Positions 20,741 to 31,887 are shown, counted from the stretch's first letter. The stretch is DNA of 64,000 nucleotides from an uncultured Gammaproteobacteria bacterium (GCA_913060975.1 CAJXVC010000004.1:310001-374000), one strand, 5' to 3'. Numbers and translations are program-made. Notes: generated by a model not told the origin, from the letters alone.

Positions 20741-21196
20741 GTGTTTCGCGGCATTAACACCATCAATATGGATGCTAAAGGGCGTCTGGCTATGCCAGCG
20801 CGTTACCGTGAGCAGCTTCTTGAAGCTTGCTCCGGGCGTCTTGTTGTCACCATTGATACTAACCACCGCTGCCTACTCCTCTATCCTCTACCCGAATGGG
20901 AACAGATTGAACGTCAAATCGAATCGCTCTCCAGTTTCGATGCAATGTCCCAGCGTGTCAAACACCTGTTGATCGGTCATGCCAATGATCTCGATATGGA
21001 TGGCAATGGCCGGATCCTGCTTCCCCAGGAACTGCGTCAATACGCGGGGCTTGAAAAACAGCTCTGCCTCATCGGGCAGGGTAAGAAGCTGGAGATATGG
21101 AGTCAGGAAAACTGGAACGACCAGCGCGACCAGTGGTTGAGTGAGTCCACCCAGGAAGGAGAGCTACCCGAAAAATTACGCAGTCTGGCCTTGTAG
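20741..21196 (+). CDS. mraZ: transcriptional regulator MraZ
   Basis: MraZ is an AbrB-like DNA-binding protein that represses its own dcw operon in E. coli. The 151-residue product aligns from its first residue with the E. coli protein (MFRGINTINMDAKGRL against MFRGATLVNLDSKGRL). Two SpoVT/AbrB-type swapped-hairpin domains are indicated by DAKGRLAMPARYRE and DGNGRILLPQELRQ. The start codon is GTG behind GTGGGGA. It is followed by rsmH after 9 bp. Confidence 0.96.
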   Translation: MFRGINTINMDAKGRLAMPARYREQLLEACSGRLVVTIDTNHRCLLLYPLPEWEQIERQIESLSSFDAMSQRVKHLLIGHANDLDMDGNGRILLPQELRQYAGLEKQLCLIGQGKKLEIWSQENWNDQRDQWLSESTQEGELPEKLRSLAL

Positions 21197-21205
21197 GTTT
21201 AGCGC

Positions 21206-22141
21206 ATGAAGCAATCAGCAGAGCATTTGACCGTTCTTAAAACAGAAGCGGTCGCAGCACTGGCAGTTCGTTCAGGAGGTAACTATCTGGACGCAACTTT
21301 TGGTCGCGGTGGGCATAGCAAGGCCATACTCGAACAGTTGGGTGATTCTGGAAAACTTCTGGTGATTGACAAAGATCCTGAGGCTATCGCTGTTGCTGAG
21401 CAGTTTGCGGATCAGCATGCCAATTTGAAAGTGATTCATGGCTCTTTTTCCGAGCTTGCGGAGATTTCACAAGATCTGCAATTGGAGGGTGAGCTTGCCG
21501 GCATTCTTTTCGATCTGGGAGTTTCCTCACCGCAGCTCGACGATGCCAGTCGTGGTTTCAGTTTCATGCACGACGGACCGCTCGATATGCGCATGAACCC
21601 AGAGCAGGGCGTATCAGCCCGTGAATGGATTAATTCTGCGAAAGAAAAAGAGATTGCCGATGTGCTTTACGAATTCGGCGAAGAACGTCATTCGCGCCGT
21701 ATGGCGCGACGTATCGTTCTAGAGCGTCAGGAGTCACCCATTGAGACTACTGGGCGTTTGGCGGAAATCATTAAGGAAGCGAACCCAGCCTGGGAAAAAG
21801 ACAAGCATCCGGCAACTCGAGCTTTTCAAGGTATTCGTATTTTTATCAATTCCGAATTGGATGATTTGAAGATCGCTTTGGATCAAGCAATGGATATGTT
21901 GGCGGTTGGTGGGCGTTTGGTCGTTATCAGCTTTCATTCGTTAGAAGACCGAATAGTCAAGAAATTCATCGCCATGCAGACAAAGGGAGATAATTTTCCG
22001 CGCGACTTGCCAGTGTCGGCGGACATGTTAAATCCGAAATTGAAAATGATTGGCAAGGCAGTCAAGGCATCGGCAAACGAAGTTAACGGTAATCCCAGGG
22101 CGCGAAGTGCAGTAATGCGCGTTGCAGAGAAAATAGCCTGA
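21206..22141 (+). CDS. rsmH: 16S rRNA N4-methyltransferase (C1402) RsmH
   Basis: RsmH (MraW) methylates N4 of C1402 in 16S rRNA; RsmI, encoded 1.2 kb upstream, methylates the ribose of the same nucleotide. The SAM-binding start is DATFGRGGHSKAIL, and GILFDLGVSSPQLD and VVISFHSLEDRIVK are conserved. Length 311 is normal. Its stop overlaps the ftsL ATG by one base. Confidence 0.97.
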   Translation: MKQSAEHLTVLKTEAVAALAVRSGGNYLDATFGRGGHSKAILEQLGDSGKLLVIDKDPEAIAVAEQFADQHANLKVIHGSFSELAEISQDLQLEGELAGILFDLGVSSPQLDDASRGFSFMHDGPLDMRMNPEQGVSAREWINSAKEKEIADVLYEFGEERHSRRMARRIVLERQESPIETTGRLAEIIKEANPAWEKDKHPATRAFQGIRIFINSELDDLKIALDQAMDMLAVGGRLVVISFHSLEDRIVKKFIAMQTKGDNFPRDLPVSADMLNPKLKMIGKAVKASANEVNGNPRARSAVMRVAEKIA

Positions 22142-22512
22142 TGGTTAAGAAGAATAGTAAACGCAGTAAGAAAGCCGGTAGCAAAGCAGCGCTGGCGCAT
22201 GCCATGCAGTCACCGCGGGCGGTCTTGCAGTGGGCAGGATTAACCCGAAAATCCACGCTGGCATTGGTGCTGTTGTTGGGTGTGGTGCTCGTTTCTGGTC
22301 TGGCCGTGGTCAATGTGACTCATGCCAATCGCTTTGCTTTCAACGAACTTCAGGAGCTGAAAGAAGAAGCAGTTGATCTGAATGTCGCTTGGGGGCAATT
22401 GCTGATCGAGCAAAGTACATTCGGCGTCGAAGACCGAATTGAAATAAAAGCTGCAGAGCAGTTGCAAATGCAAGTACCTGACGTCTCTGACATCGTAATG
22501 GTGCGGCAATGA
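22141..22512 (+). CDS. ftsL: cell division protein FtsL
   Basis: FtsL is a small bitopic protein that forms a periplasmic coiled coil with FtsB and activates septal synthesis. It has a basic cytoplasmic N-terminus of about 37 residues, one membrane helix (about 39-59) and a periplasmic helical segment (64-105), in total 123 residues. Sequence conservation is low, as usual, and identification rests on topology, size and location between rsmH and ftsI. It overlaps ftsI by 4 bases (ATGA). Confidence 0.93.
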   Translation: MVKKNSKRSKKAGSKAALAHAMQSPRAVLQWAGLTRKSTLALVLLLGVVLVSGLAVVNVTHANRFAFNELQELKEEAVDLNVAWGQLLIEQSTFGVEDRIEIKAAEQLQMQVPDVSDIVMVRQ

Positions 22513-24236
22513 CTGAACGAAAACTGACATCGTGGGTCCAGCACTGGCGACTCTACCTCGTACTATTCATGATGCTGCTAATTGTTGCAGTCATCGTGTG
22601 GAAGGCAGGCGCATTACATATTCTCGAGCGAGATTTTCTGCAAGGCCAGGGCGATGCGCGGACGATTCGCACAGTGCCGTTGGTTGCCAATCGCGGCCTG
22701 ATCACCGACCGCAGTGGAGAGCCATTAGCAGTTAGCACGCCGGTGCAATCTATCTGGATTGATCCCAGCAAGATGATTGACTCGCCAGAAGATGTGCAAA
22801 AACTTGCCGTCGCACTGGATATGAATCCTGAGTTGCTGGCTGGCAACGTCAGTAAAAATGCTTCGCGAGAATTTCTCTATATCAAACGGGGCTTGCCACC
22901 GCAGGATGCAGAAGATGTGCTCGATCTGGATCTTGTCGGTGTGTATACGCAGCAAGAATATCGCCGTTTCTATCCCCAGGGTGAAGTTACAGCCCATCTG
23001 GTTGGTTTTAGTAACGTCGATGATGTCGGTCAGGAAGGTCTTGAGCTGACTTACGATGATTGGCTGCAAGGCATATCTGGTCGACGTCAGGTAATGAAAG
23101 ACCGGCGCGGTCACATCATCGAAGAATTGAATATACTGCAGCCAGCTCAGCCAGGGAAAAACCTTGCGCTTAGTATCGACTTTCGAATTCAGAACCTTGC
23201 TTACCGCGAATTAAAGGCAGAGTTTATCAAGCGCCGCGCCAAGGCCGCATCGGCAGTTGTGCTGGATGTTTCTACTGGCGAGATATTGGCTATGGTCAAT
23301 CAGCCATCGTACAACCCTCACAATAGAACCGGGCTGACAGATTTCAGTGTAATGAGAAATCGCGCGGTCACTGATGCGTTTGAGCCGGGGTCCACAATCA
23401 AGCCTTTTACGATTATTGCGGCACTGGAATCTGGATTGTATACACCGGATACCATTGTGGAAACCGGTCCGGGTTGGATGATGGTGGGGCGCAATGAAGT
23501 CAGGGATATATCCAACTACGGCACCTTGACGCTGGATAAAGTAATCACCAAATCCAGCAATATAGGCACTTCCAAGATTGCCTTGAATATTGGCCCGGAG
23601 CCGATTCTTGATGTGCTGCACAGAGTTGGCTATGGGCAAGTTGCTGGTACCGGTTTTCCTGGCGAGCGCGGCGGCGTATTGCCAAGTCCGCAACGTTGGA
23701 GCCGTATCGAAATCGCGACACTCTCTTACGGCTATGGGCTGTCTGCTTCAGCTCTGCAAATAGCGCAAGCCTATTCGGTCATCGCCGATGATGGCGTCAA
23801 GAAGCCTGTTTCATTGCTTCGCTTGGGGACCGAAGAACTGGACACGCTGCCTCGTGAACAAGTAATTGATCCAGTCATTGCCCGACAAGTGCAAGATATG
23901 TTGGCTTCGGTTGTGGATTCCAGTCGCGGTGGCGCGGCCACAGACGCCAATATTCCTTTTTACAGCGTCGCTGGAAAAACCGGGACGGCACACGTCGTCG
24001 GCGAATTCGGCTACGAAGAAAATCTCCATAATTCGCTCTTTTCGGGAATGGTGCCAGCATCAGACCCGCGGCTCGTGATCGTTGTGATTATCAATGAGCC
24101 AAAGGGTGATGAGCATTACGGCGGGCAGGTGTCAGCTCCGGTATTTGCAAAAATTGCATCCGGCGCCATGCGTCTACTTAACGTGACACCTGACAAGTTA
24201 CCAGAAGATAAATCCATGGAACTTTCTTCACTTTGA
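22509..24236 (+). CDS. ftsI: penicillin-binding protein 3, septal transpeptidase
   Basis: FtsI crosslinks septal peptidoglycan and is the target of aztreonam and other beta-lactams in relatives. It has one membrane helix (about 17-33), a dimerisation/pedestal module beginning RGLITDRSGEPLAVS, and a transpeptidase domain with active-site S295-T-I-K298, SSN (349-351) and KTGTAHV. The 575-residue length is typical. The stop is followed within 2 bp by the murE ATG. Confidence 0.97.
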   Translation: MTERKLTSWVQHWRLYLVLFMMLLIVAVIVWKAGALHILERDFLQGQGDARTIRTVPLVANRGLITDRSGEPLAVSTPVQSIWIDPSKMIDSPEDVQKLAVALDMNPELLAGNVSKNASREFLYIKRGLPPQDAEDVLDLDLVGVYTQQEYRRFYPQGEVTAHLVGFSNVDDVGQEGLELTYDDWLQGISGRRQVMKDRRGHIIEELNILQPAQPGKNLALSIDFRIQNLAYRELKAEFIKRRAKAASAVVLDVSTGEILAMVNQPSYNPHNRTGLTDFSVMRNRAVTDAFEPGSTIKPFTIIAALESGLYTPDTIVETGPGWMMVGRNEVRDISNYGTLTLDKVITKSSNIGTSKIALNIGPEPILDVLHRVGYGQVAGTGFPGERGGVLPSPQRWSRIEIATLSYGYGLSASALQIAQAYSVIADDGVKKPVSLLRLGTEELDTLPREQVIDPVIARQVQDMLASVVDSSRGGAATDANIPFYSVAGKTGTAHVVGEFGYEENLHNSLFSGMVPASDPRLVIVVIINEPKGDEHYGGQVSAPVFAKIASGAMRLLNVTPDKLPEDKSMELSSL

Positions 24237-24238
24237 CT

Positions 24239-25774
24239 ATGAACACGGCGGAACATTTGAAACAACACGTCTCATTGCTGGAGTTGGTAGCAGATCTGGT
24301 TGAGATAGACGAGGTCGATCGAGGCCAACTCGGCATTACTGTCTCCGGAGTCAAAATCGATAGCCGTGAAATCGAAGCAGGCGATCTTTTCATCGCCTGC
24401 TTTGGTTTTAATCATGATGCGCGTGATTATATTCAGGAAACTATCACTCAAGGTGCCACCGCAGTGCTCGCAGAATCGGGTGGGCATTGGAATGGTGTGC
24501 AGTTTATTGGTGATGTTCCGGTCATTGCTGTTGAAAAGTTGTCAACAAAGATCAGTGATATTGCCGGACGTTTCTACATGGATCCAAGCGCGCAACTCAG
24601 CGTTTTTGGTATCACAGGAACCAATGGCAAGACCAGTTGCAGTCAGTTCATCGCCGAGTCGTTGGCTGAGTTCGATTACCACTGCGGCATTATTGGCACT
24701 TTGGGTTACGGGTCAGTAGGGCAGTTGAAAGAAACGTCACTGACAACGCCAGATCCGGTCTTTACCCAAAGAGTGTTGGCCGAAATGGTTCTCGATAAGG
24801 TAGAGCCAGTTGTGATGGAAGTCTCTTCTGTTGGCTTGCATCAGAGTCGTGTTGCGGCCGTGCATTTTGATACAGCCATTTTTACCAATCTTAGCCGCGA
24901 TCACCTCGATTATCACGACAGTATGGAAGAGTACGGTGATAACAAGAGAAAGTTATTCATGATGGAAGGTTTGCGCTGCGCCATTGTGAATCTGGACGAT
25001 CCTTTTGCGCTGTCTATTCTCAATAGTATTGATAGCGAGGTAGATATTATTACCTATAGCCGCAGTAACCTGATCGCTACAGTGTGTGCAGAATCGCTGG
25101 AATTTACAGAAAGTGGTTTTAAAGCACGAATCAGAACGCCACTGGGTGTTGGCGAAATTGAGGGTTGTTTGCTGGGCGAGTTTAACTTCAGCAACGTATT
25201 GGCAGTGGCCGCTGCATTGATTGGTTATTTGCCAGGGCGCATAGACCTCACCATGGAGCAGCTGTGTAAGTCGCTGTCACGATTAAGCCCTGTCAGCGGC
25301 CGTATGGAAATTGTGCCTGGACCTGGGAATGTCACGGCAGTTGTGGACTACGCGCATACGCCGGACGGATTGCGCAGCGCGCTATGCGCATTGCGCGAAC
25401 ACTATGCCGGCAGCGTCTGGTGCGTATTCGGTTGTGGTGGTAATCGGGATCAGGGCAAGCGTCCGCTGATGGGCGAGATAGCCGAGGCCTATGCCGACCA
25501 TATCGTGATTGCTGATGACAACCCTCGCAAAGAAGACGGTGATCGAATTGTGCAACATATTCTTAGTGGGCTGACAAACACAGGGCAGGCTGTCGTTATT
25601 CGCGACCGTGCTGAAGCAATTACCTGGGCATTAAAGAATGCTCAGGCGGGTGATGTCGTCTTGGTCGCAGGCAAAGGTCATGAGACTTATCAGGATATCG
25701 ATGGCGTGAGGCACATGTTCAGCGATGTCAAACAGGTACGACTGGCACAGCAAAAGCTGGCGCGTAAAAACTGA
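24239..25774 (+). CDS. murE: UDP-MurNAc-tripeptide synthetase, meso-DAP adding
   Basis: MurE adds the third peptide residue to UDP-MurNAc-L-Ala-D-Glu. The DNPR motif in DDNPRKEDGD is the signature of meso-diaminopimelate specificity, so the peptidoglycan is DAP-type. The ATP site is GITGTNGKTS. I chose ATG 24239; a TTG at 24233 would overlap the ftsI stop and cannot be excluded. Length is 511 residues from the ATG. Confidence 0.96.
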   Translation: MNTAEHLKQHVSLLELVADLVEIDEVDRGQLGITVSGVKIDSREIEAGDLFIACFGFNHDARDYIQETITQGATAVLAESGGHWNGVQFIGDVPVIAVEKLSTKISDIAGRFYMDPSAQLSVFGITGTNGKTSCSQFIAESLAEFDYHCGIIGTLGYGSVGQLKETSLTTPDPVFTQRVLAEMVLDKVEPVVMEVSSVGLHQSRVAAVHFDTAIFTNLSRDHLDYHDSMEEYGDNKRKLFMMEGLRCAIVNLDDPFALSILNSIDSEVDIITYSRSNLIATVCAESLEFTESGFKARIRTPLGVGEIEGCLLGEFNFSNVLAVAAALIGYLPGRIDLTMEQLCKSLSRLSPVSGRMEIVPGPGNVTAVVDYAHTPDGLRSALCALREHYAGSVWCVFGCGGNRDQGKRPLMGEIAEAYADHIVIADDNPRKEDGDRIVQHILSGLTNTGQAVVIRDRAEAITWALKNAQAGDVVLVAGKGHETYQDIDGVRHMFSDVKQVRLAQQKLARKN

Positions 25775-25796
25775 GGCGCATGCATTGATAGGCTCT

Positions 25797-27155
25797 ATGT
25801 CACTCACCGCGTTAGCGGACAAGTTGGATGGTCAGGTGATCGGTAGCGATGCCGAATTTGGTCGCTTGTCTACTGATACCAGAGCGATCCAGAAAGGCGA
25901 TGCCTATCTGGCGTTAGTGGGTGAGCGCTTCGATGGTAATGAGTTTGTCGATGAAGCAGTGGCGAAGGGCGCCAGTGCTGCGATCGTCAGTCGGGATATA
26001 GAACACGACAAAATCGCTTTGCTCAAAGTGGCAGATACCCATGCAGCTCTTGGTGCGATAGCGCATGAAAATCGCTTGCGCAGTCAGGCAACGACTATTG
26101 CGTTGACCGGTAGCCAGGGTAAAACCACAGTCAAAGAAATGCTCGCTTGCATACTGAAGCACACCGGCAAAACGCTAAGTACAGATGCCAACCTGAACAA
26201 CACGATTGGCGTGCCGCTGACCTTGCTGCGCCTTGAGCAGGATCATGAGTTTGCAGTGGTTGAAATGGGCGCCAATTGTAAAGGCGAGATTGCTTTCAGT
26301 GTTGGTGTCGCCAGTCCAAACATCGTCCTGATCACTAATGCTTCAGCAGCGCACATAGAAGGATTTGGTAGTCTGCAAGGAATTGTTGAAGCCAAGGGCG
26401 AGATACTCGATGGTCTGCAGCCGGGCGGAACAGCCCTGTTAAATGCTGATGACCCAAACGTCGAGCAGTGGATGCGCCGCGCAACTGAAAAGCGCATTGT
26501 GCAATTCAGTGTCACCACTGTTGGCCCGCAGATTGCCTACCGGGCGAATGACATCCAGATCGGCCGGCGCGGTCAGGTAAGTTTCACGTTAGAAAGTCCA
26601 GATGGCAATGCCGATATCCAGATGCAGTTACTTGGTGCTCACAACGTCAAGAATGCAGTGGCAGCTGCAGCCACTGCCATGGAAGCGGGTGCGAGTCTTG
26701 ACGATGTAAAAAAGGGCTTGAGTGAGTTGGCGCCGGTCAAAGGGCGCATGTGTATTTTATCTGGTCTAAACGGCTGCTGTTTGATCGACGACACCTACAA
26801 CGCAAGTCCAAGTTCATTCATGGCTGCAATTGATGTGCTGAATTCATTCAGCGAAAGAAAATTTCTCATAGCCGGGGATATTAAAGAGTTGGGGGAGGAG
26901 TCTGTTTCGGCGCACGAGTCGGTGGGCCATTACGCTGCCAATTCAGATATCGATGAACTATGGGGTGTGGGCGAATTCACGCGTTACACCGTGGCGGCTT
27001 ATGGTGATCGAGGTCGCTATTTTGAAAATCAAGAAGAACTGATTGCAGCCTGTCAAGCTCAGGCTGGCAATGACATTGCCTTTCTCGTTAAGGGTTCAAG
27101 AGGTGCGCAGATGGATCTGGTTATAAAGGCAATGCAAAACGCGGGGGAGCAATAA
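25797..27155 (+). CDS. murF: UDP-MurNAc-tripeptide D-Ala-D-Ala ligase
   Basis: MurF adds the D-Ala-D-Ala dipeptide. ATG 25797 ([12 protein letters not shown]) gives 452 residues, the usual length; the frame is open upstream into murE but without family likeness. The P-loop is [24 protein letters not shown] and [11 protein letters not shown] are characteristic. The TAA stop overlaps the mraY ATG by one base. Confidence 0.96.
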   Translation: MSLTALADKLDGQVIGSDAEFGRLSTDTRAIQKGDAYLALVGERFDGNEFVDEAVAKGASAAIVSRDIEHDKIALLKVADTHAALGAIAHENRLRSQATTIALTGSQGKTTVKEMLACILKHTGKTLSTDANLNNTIGVPLTLLRLEQDHEFAVVEMGANCKGEIAFSVGVASPNIVLITNASAAHIEGFGSLQGIVEAKGEILDGLQPGGTALLNADDPNVEQWMRRATEKRIVQFSVTTVGPQIAYRANDIQIGRRGQVSFTLESPDGNADIQMQLLGAHNVKNAVAAAATAMEAGASLDDVKKGLSELAPVKGRMCILSGLNGCCLIDDTYNASPSSFMAAIDVLNSFSERKFLIAGDIKELGEESVSAHESVGHYAANSDIDELWGVGEFTRYTVAAYGDRGRYFENQEELIAACQAQAGNDIAFLVKGSRGAQMDLVIKAMQNAGEQ

Positions 27156-28237
27156 TGCTGGTCTGGTTATCCGAACACCTGATGCAGTTCAATAGTAACT
27201 TTGCCGTGCTGCAGTACATTACTGTGCGCGGCATTTTCAGCATTCTCACCGCGCTTGGTGTCTCACTCATTATTGGGCCGACACTGATAAGACGGCTCAA
27301 CTATCACCAGATCGGACAGGTCGTACGTGATGATGGCCCCGAAACGCACTTTAGTAAAGCTGGTACACCAACAATGGGTGGGGCATTGATTCTGGTCAGT
27401 ATTGCAATCAGTACATTGCTCTGGGCAGATCTGGCGAACCACTATGTCTGGATTGTCCTGCTGGTGACTCTGTTATTTGGTGCAGTTGGCTGGGTAGATG
27501 ATTATCGTAAAGTATTTTTGCAAAACCCGATTGGCTTGCCGGCACGCTGGAAATACTTTTGGCAATCCATTATCGGCGCGGTAGCTGCCATCGTTCTCTA
27601 CTACACGGCTTATAGCCCTGTTGAAACACAATACATTTTGCCATTTTTTAAGGATGTGGCCCTCGATCTCGGTGTGTTCTATATCATCTTCAGTTATTTC
27701 GTGATCGTTGGCTTTTCCAATGCGGTTAATTTGACAGATGGCCTTGATGGCCTGGCCATTCTGCCCACGGTGATGGTCGGTGGTGCGTTGGGTGTGATCG
27801 CCTACCTGGCTGGCCATGTTGAATTTTCTGCCTATCTGAATATTCCCTATGTAGTGGGTTCGGGTGAAGTCGTGATATTTGCCGGCGCCTTGTTGGGTGC
27901 CGGACTCGGTTTTCTTTGGTTTAACACGTACCCAGCGCAAATTTTTATGGGTGACGTAGGTGCGTTAGCGCTGGGTGCGGCGCTTGGTGCCATGGCGATC
28001 GTTGCCCGTCACGAGATTGTGCTTTTCATCATGGGCGGCGTCTTTGTGATGGAAACGGTGTCGGTCATCTTGCAAGTCGCTTCTTATAAGCTGACTGGCA
28101 AGCGAATTTTTCGCATGGCGCCATTGCATCACCATTTCGAATTGAAAGGTTGGCCCGAACCAAGAGTGATTGTGCGCTTTTGGATAATCACCGTGATGTT
28201 GGTGTTGTTCGGTCTTGCCACGTTGAAATTGCGCTAA
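27155..28237 (+). CDS. mraY: phospho-MurNAc-pentapeptide translocase
   Basis: MraY is the polytopic inner-membrane enzyme that makes lipid I. At 360 residues with about ten membrane segments, it shows the catalytic Asp-rich motif DDYRK, the [13 protein letters not shown] motif and the [15 protein letters not shown] segment near the C-terminus. It follows murF with a one-base overlap and precedes murD by 16 bp. Confidence 0.98.
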   Translation: MLVWLSEHLMQFNSNFAVLQYITVRGIFSILTALGVSLIIGPTLIRRLNYHQIGQVVRDDGPETHFSKAGTPTMGGALILVSIAISTLLWADLANHYVWIVLLVTLLFGAVGWVDDYRKVFLQNPIGLPARWKYFWQSIIGAVAAIVLYYTAYSPVETQYILPFFKDVALDLGVFYIIFSYFVIVGFSNAVNLTDGLDGLAILPTVMVGGALGVIAYLAGHVEFSAYLNIPYVVGSGEVVIFAGALLGAGLGFLWFNTYPAQIFMGDVGALALGAALGAMAIVARHEIVLFIMGGVFVMETVSVILQVASYKLTGKRIFRMAPLHHHFELKGWPEPRVIVRFWIITVMLVLFGLATLKLR

Positions 28238-28253
28238 TTCGGTTGCCATTACG

Positions 28254-29615
28254 GTGGAGAATGAATCGGTCAATGCCAAGACAATTATAGTTGGGCTGGG
28301 AGCCACAGGACTGTCCTGTGCTCGCTACCTGAAGCGAAAAGGTTTGCCTTTTCGGGTCGTGGATAACCGGGATAATCCACCGGGCCTGGAAGAATTCAAG
28401 CAGCAGTTTCCCGAGATTGCGCTCACATTAGGTGGGTTTGAGTCAGATAGTTTGCTGGCAGCTGAAGAATTGATTGTCAGCCCCGGTTTAAGTTTGCAAA
28501 CAGCGGAGATTGAGCAAGCACGACGGGCAGGAGTGCGCATCACTGGTGATGTGGATATTTTCTCTCGTGCAGCCAAGGCGCCGATCCTGGCAATTACAGG
28601 CTCGAATGGTAAAAGCACAGTTGCCATGTTATTGGCAGAAATTTTACGTGCCGCGGGAAAGAAGGTTGCACTGGGTGGCAATCTCGAAGCGGGGTTGGGA
28701 CGTCCAGCACTGGATTTGCTGGAAGATAAAGAAGCAGATTGCTACGTGCTGGAGTTGTCCAGCTTTCAATTGGAAACAACAGAAAATTTACAGGCAGAAG
28801 TGGTAACAATTTTGAACTTGTCAGCTGACCACATGGATCGATACCCGGACATGGCTGCTTACCAGCAAGCCAAGCAGCGCATTTTTAATGGTGCTCGTCA
28901 GGTGGTGGTCAATCGTGAAGATGCCTGCACTGCCTATACGGGTAGTGATGCTCCACGGCAGTGGGAGTTCGGAATTGGCAAGCCCGAAAACAATGGGCTT
29001 GGATTGCTTGAAGAACAGGGTGAGCAGTTTTTGAGTTATCAATTGGAAACGATCATTCCGGTTTCTGATCTGAAAATTGTTGGTCAGCACAATATCGCCA
29101 ACGCGCTGGCAGCCATGGCGATGGCAATGGCCTTTGCTGTGCCGCCAGCTGTGATTCGACAGGCGGCTCGAGAATTTACTGGTTTGCCGCATCGCTGCCA
29201 GTTTGTTGCGGCAGTGAATGGTGTTGAGTTTTTCAATGATTCGAAAGGTACCAACGTGGGTGCTTCAGTTGCTGCTATTGAAGGCATTGGCAAGCGCATC
29301 ACCGGGCACGTGATTCTGATAGCTGGCGGCGTTGGTAAAGGTGCCGATTTCTCAGCTTTGGGTCCGGCGCTGAATCGTTGGGGCAAGCAAGCCATTCTTA
29401 TTGGTCAAGATGCTGGTGAGATCGCTGCCAGTCTAGACGATGACATGCCAGTGCAATTTGCCAGTGATATGGCGCAGGCGGTTTCGCTCGCGGCCAGCGT
29501 AGCCCGGTCTGGTGACGCGGTACTGTTGTCGCCGGCATGTGCCAGCTTCGATATGTTCAGTAATTTTCAGGAACGTGGCAGAGCGTTTGTGTCAGCTGTG
29601 GAGTCACTGCAATGA
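28254..29615 (+). CDS. murD: UDP-MurNAc-L-alanine:D-glutamate ligase
   Basis: MurD adds D-Glu to UDP-MurNAc-L-Ala. The P-loop is ITGSNGKST and VLELSSFQLE and FFNDSKGTN are typical. The start is GTG 28254, the only reasonable in-frame start before the Rossmann motif VGLGATGLS. Length 453. The stop overlaps the ftsW start as ATGA. Confidence 0.96.
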   Translation: MENESVNAKTIIVGLGATGLSCARYLKRKGLPFRVVDNRDNPPGLEEFKQQFPEIALTLGGFESDSLLAAEELIVSPGLSLQTAEIEQARRAGVRITGDVDIFSRAAKAPILAITGSNGKSTVAMLLAEILRAAGKKVALGGNLEAGLGRPALDLLEDKEADCYVLELSSFQLETTENLQAEVVTILNLSADHMDRYPDMAAYQQAKQRIFNGARQVVVNREDACTAYTGSDAPRQWEFGIGKPENNGLGLLEEQGEQFLSYQLETIIPVSDLKIVGQHNIANALAAMAMAMAFAVPPAVIRQAAREFTGLPHRCQFVAAVNGVEFFNDSKGTNVGASVAAIEGIGKRITGHVILIAGGVGKGADFSALGPALNRWGKQAILIGQDAGEIAASLDDDMPVQFASDMAQAVSLAASVARSGDAVLLSPACASFDMFSNFQERGRAFVSAVESLQ

Positions 29616-30787
29616 GTATGGCATCTGGTTTGCAGCAGCGAGCGGAATCATCTATTGATCTGGGTAGATTGAATGGTCTGCTACTGACCGTGCTTGTTCT
29701 GTTGACTCTCGGTTTATTGATGATGACGTCGGCGTCAGTGGAAATCGCCAGTAGCACGTTTGGTGACTCTATGTACCATTTCAAGAGACAAATCATCTTT
29801 GCAGGTCTGGGTCTTGTTGCCATGATCGGTACGATGTTCTTCCCTATGGCATTCTGGCGGCGCTATAGCTGGTTTTTACTGATGGCCTCCTATGCCTTGT
29901 TATTGCTTGTGCTCGTGCCGGGTATTGGCAAGGTTGTTAATGGTAGTGCTCGCTGGATCGATCTTGGGCCGTTTAATTTGCAGCCATCAGAATTGGCGAA
30001 AATATTCATCGTCTTTTATTTTGCTGCCTATCTTGAGCGCCACCGCGAAGAAGTTAAAGAACGGTGGTCAGGTTTCATCAAGCCGATGCTGGTGATCGGC
30101 GCTGCGGTTGTACTGCTGCACTTTGAGCCCGATCACGGTGCTATGGTGATCCTCCTACTGACGGGTTTCTGTCTGATCTTTTTGGCTGGCGCGAAAATAC
30201 ACCGTTTCGCATTAATACTGACAGTATGTGTTGGCGCCATCGTCACACTGGCGGTCATGAAACCCTATGTGATGGTTCGCTTTTCCTCTTTCCTGAATCC
30301 GTGGGCGGCAGAAAATGTTTACGGCGGAGGTTATCAGCTAACACAGGCGCTCATCGCGTTTGGTCGTGGTGAATGGTTTGGTGTTGGTCTGGGCAATAGT
30401 ATCCAAAAACTGTATTTCCTGCCGGAGGCGCATAACGATTTTGTGCTCGCTATTATTGGTGAAGAGTTGGGCCTGGTCGGTGTCTGTTTTGTTGTTTTTC
30501 TATTCAGTATGCTGGTTTTCAAAGCTTTTCGCATTGGTCAGGCGGCGCAACGTGCGGGCAATGAATTCAATGCGTTCTGTGCCTACGGAATTGCTCTTCT
30601 TTTTGCTGGCCAAACCATGATCAATGTGGGCGTCAATCTGGGCTTGTTACCAACTAAAGGATTGACCTTGCCATTTTTGAGTTACGGCGGCGCGAGTTTG
30701 ATTGTGAGTTGCTATATGGCGGCGTTGCTGTTGCGAATTCAGTTCGAAGCGGAAACCGCGGAAGGTGCTACTGGTGCGAGCCGCTAG
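29612..30787 (+). CDS. ftsW: septal peptidoglycan polymerase FtsW (SEDS family)
   Basis: FtsW is the SEDS glycosyltransferase that polymerises septal glycan together with FtsI. About ten membrane segments are visible over 391 residues. Conserved SEDS segments include NGSARWIDLGPFNLQPSE, HFEPDHGAMVIL and GLLPTKGLTLPFLSYGG. The murG ATG begins 3 bp after its stop. Confidence 0.97.
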   Translation: MSMASGLQQRAESSIDLGRLNGLLLTVLVLLTLGLLMMTSASVEIASSTFGDSMYHFKRQIIFAGLGLVAMIGTMFFPMAFWRRYSWFLLMASYALLLLVLVPGIGKVVNGSARWIDLGPFNLQPSELAKIFIVFYFAAYLERHREEVKERWSGFIKPMLVIGAAVVLLHFEPDHGAMVILLLTGFCLIFLAGAKIHRFALILTVCVGAIVTLAVMKPYVMVRFSSFLNPWAAENVYGGGYQLTQALIAFGRGEWFGVGLGNSIQKLYFLPEAHNDFVLAIIGEELGLVGVCFVVFLFSMLVFKAFRIGQAAQRAGNEFNAFCAYGIALLFAGQTMINVGVNLGLLPTKGLTLPFLSYGGASLIVSCYMAALLLRIQFEAETAEGATGASR

Positions 30788-30789
30788 TT

Positions 30790-31887
30790 ATGAACAAAAA
30801 GGTAGGCAAAATTTTGATCATGGCTGCGGGCACTGGCGGTCATGTATTTCCGGCACTGTCGATAGCCAGGCAGATGCAGCGTCAGGGCGTAGAGGTCGAA
30901 TGGTTGGGCACGCCAGCAGGCATGGAAAATGAGTTATTACGTGAAACCTCAATCAAGTTGTATCAGGTTTCAGTTAAAGGGCTGCGCGGCAGCAATATCA
31001 AACGAAAATTAATGGCACCATTAATGTTGATACAAGCACTACAACAATCTATAGCGATAATTCGCCAGAGCAATCCTGATTGCGTTCTTGGCATGGGCGG
31101 TTTCGTCTGTGGGCCAGCTGGTATCGCTGCCAAATTGTTGCGCGTGCCGTTGCTTATCCATGAACAGAATGCTGTGCCTGGTCTTACTAATAAATGGTTG
31201 TCTCGAGTAGCAAATCTGGTTATTGAAGCATTTCCGGGCACATTTCCTGCCACCAAAAAAGTGCTGCATCTGGGCAATCCGATTCGCGAAGATATCGCCG
31301 AGCTGCACGGGCGAACCAATGGTGCGATGGACCGCTATCGACCACTACGAATTCTGGTTCTCGGCGGCAGTCAGGGTGCGGAAGCAATCAATAAAGTTAT
31401 TCCTGAATTGCTGGTGAATTGGGACGGTATTCGCCCAGAGGTCATTCATCAGGCTGGTGCTCGTAACCATGAAAAGGCAGTACAACTGTACAAGTCACTC
31501 GATATTACGCTCGACAAATCCTGTCAGGTTGTGCCGTTTGTCAATGACATGGCTGAGGTGTTTGGCTGGGCAGATATTGTCATTGCCCGTTCCGGGGCGA
31601 GCACAGTAAGTGAAATTGCTGCAGTTGGATTGCCGGCAATTTTTATTCCCTACCCGCACCACAAGGATCAGCAGCAATTACTTAATGCGCGTTGGTTGGT
31701 TGAAAAAAACGCAGCTTATCTGCTCGAACAAAAAGAACTGTCGGCCAAATCTGTGTTGAAGATATTGCATCAGCTCGACCGCCATCGTGACACCCTCGAT
31801 GTAATGCGTAGTAACGCCAGTCAGGCGGCCATACTGGATTCGTCAGAAAAGATAGCCGCGCAATGTCGGAGGTTTATGCATGCCTAA
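30790..31887 (+). CDS. murG: UDP-GlcNAc:lipid I GlcNAc transferase
   Basis: MurG converts lipid I to lipid II at the inner face of the membrane. ATG 30790 ([10 protein letters not shown]) precedes the first glycine-rich loop [12 protein letters not shown]; upstream in-frame sequence overlaps ftsW and is not family-like. [18 protein letters not shown] and [24 protein letters not shown] fit the GT28 family. Length 365. It overlaps murC by 8 bases. Confidence 0.97.
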   Translation: MNKKVGKILIMAAGTGGHVFPALSIARQMQRQGVEVEWLGTPAGMENELLRETSIKLYQVSVKGLRGSNIKRKLMAPLMLIQALQQSIAIIRQSNPDCVLGMGGFVCGPAGIAAKLLRVPLLIHEQNAVPGLTNKWLSRVANLVIEAFPGTFPATKKVLHLGNPIREDIAELHGRTNGAMDRYRPLRILVLGGSQGAEAINKVIPELLVNWDGIRPEVIHQAGARNHEKAVQLYKSLDITLDKSCQVVPFVNDMAEVFGWADIVIARSGASTVSEIAAVGLPAIFIPYPHHKDQQQLLNARWLVEKNAAYLLEQKELSAKSVLKILHQLDRHRDTLDVMRSNASQAAILDSSEKIAAQCRRFMHA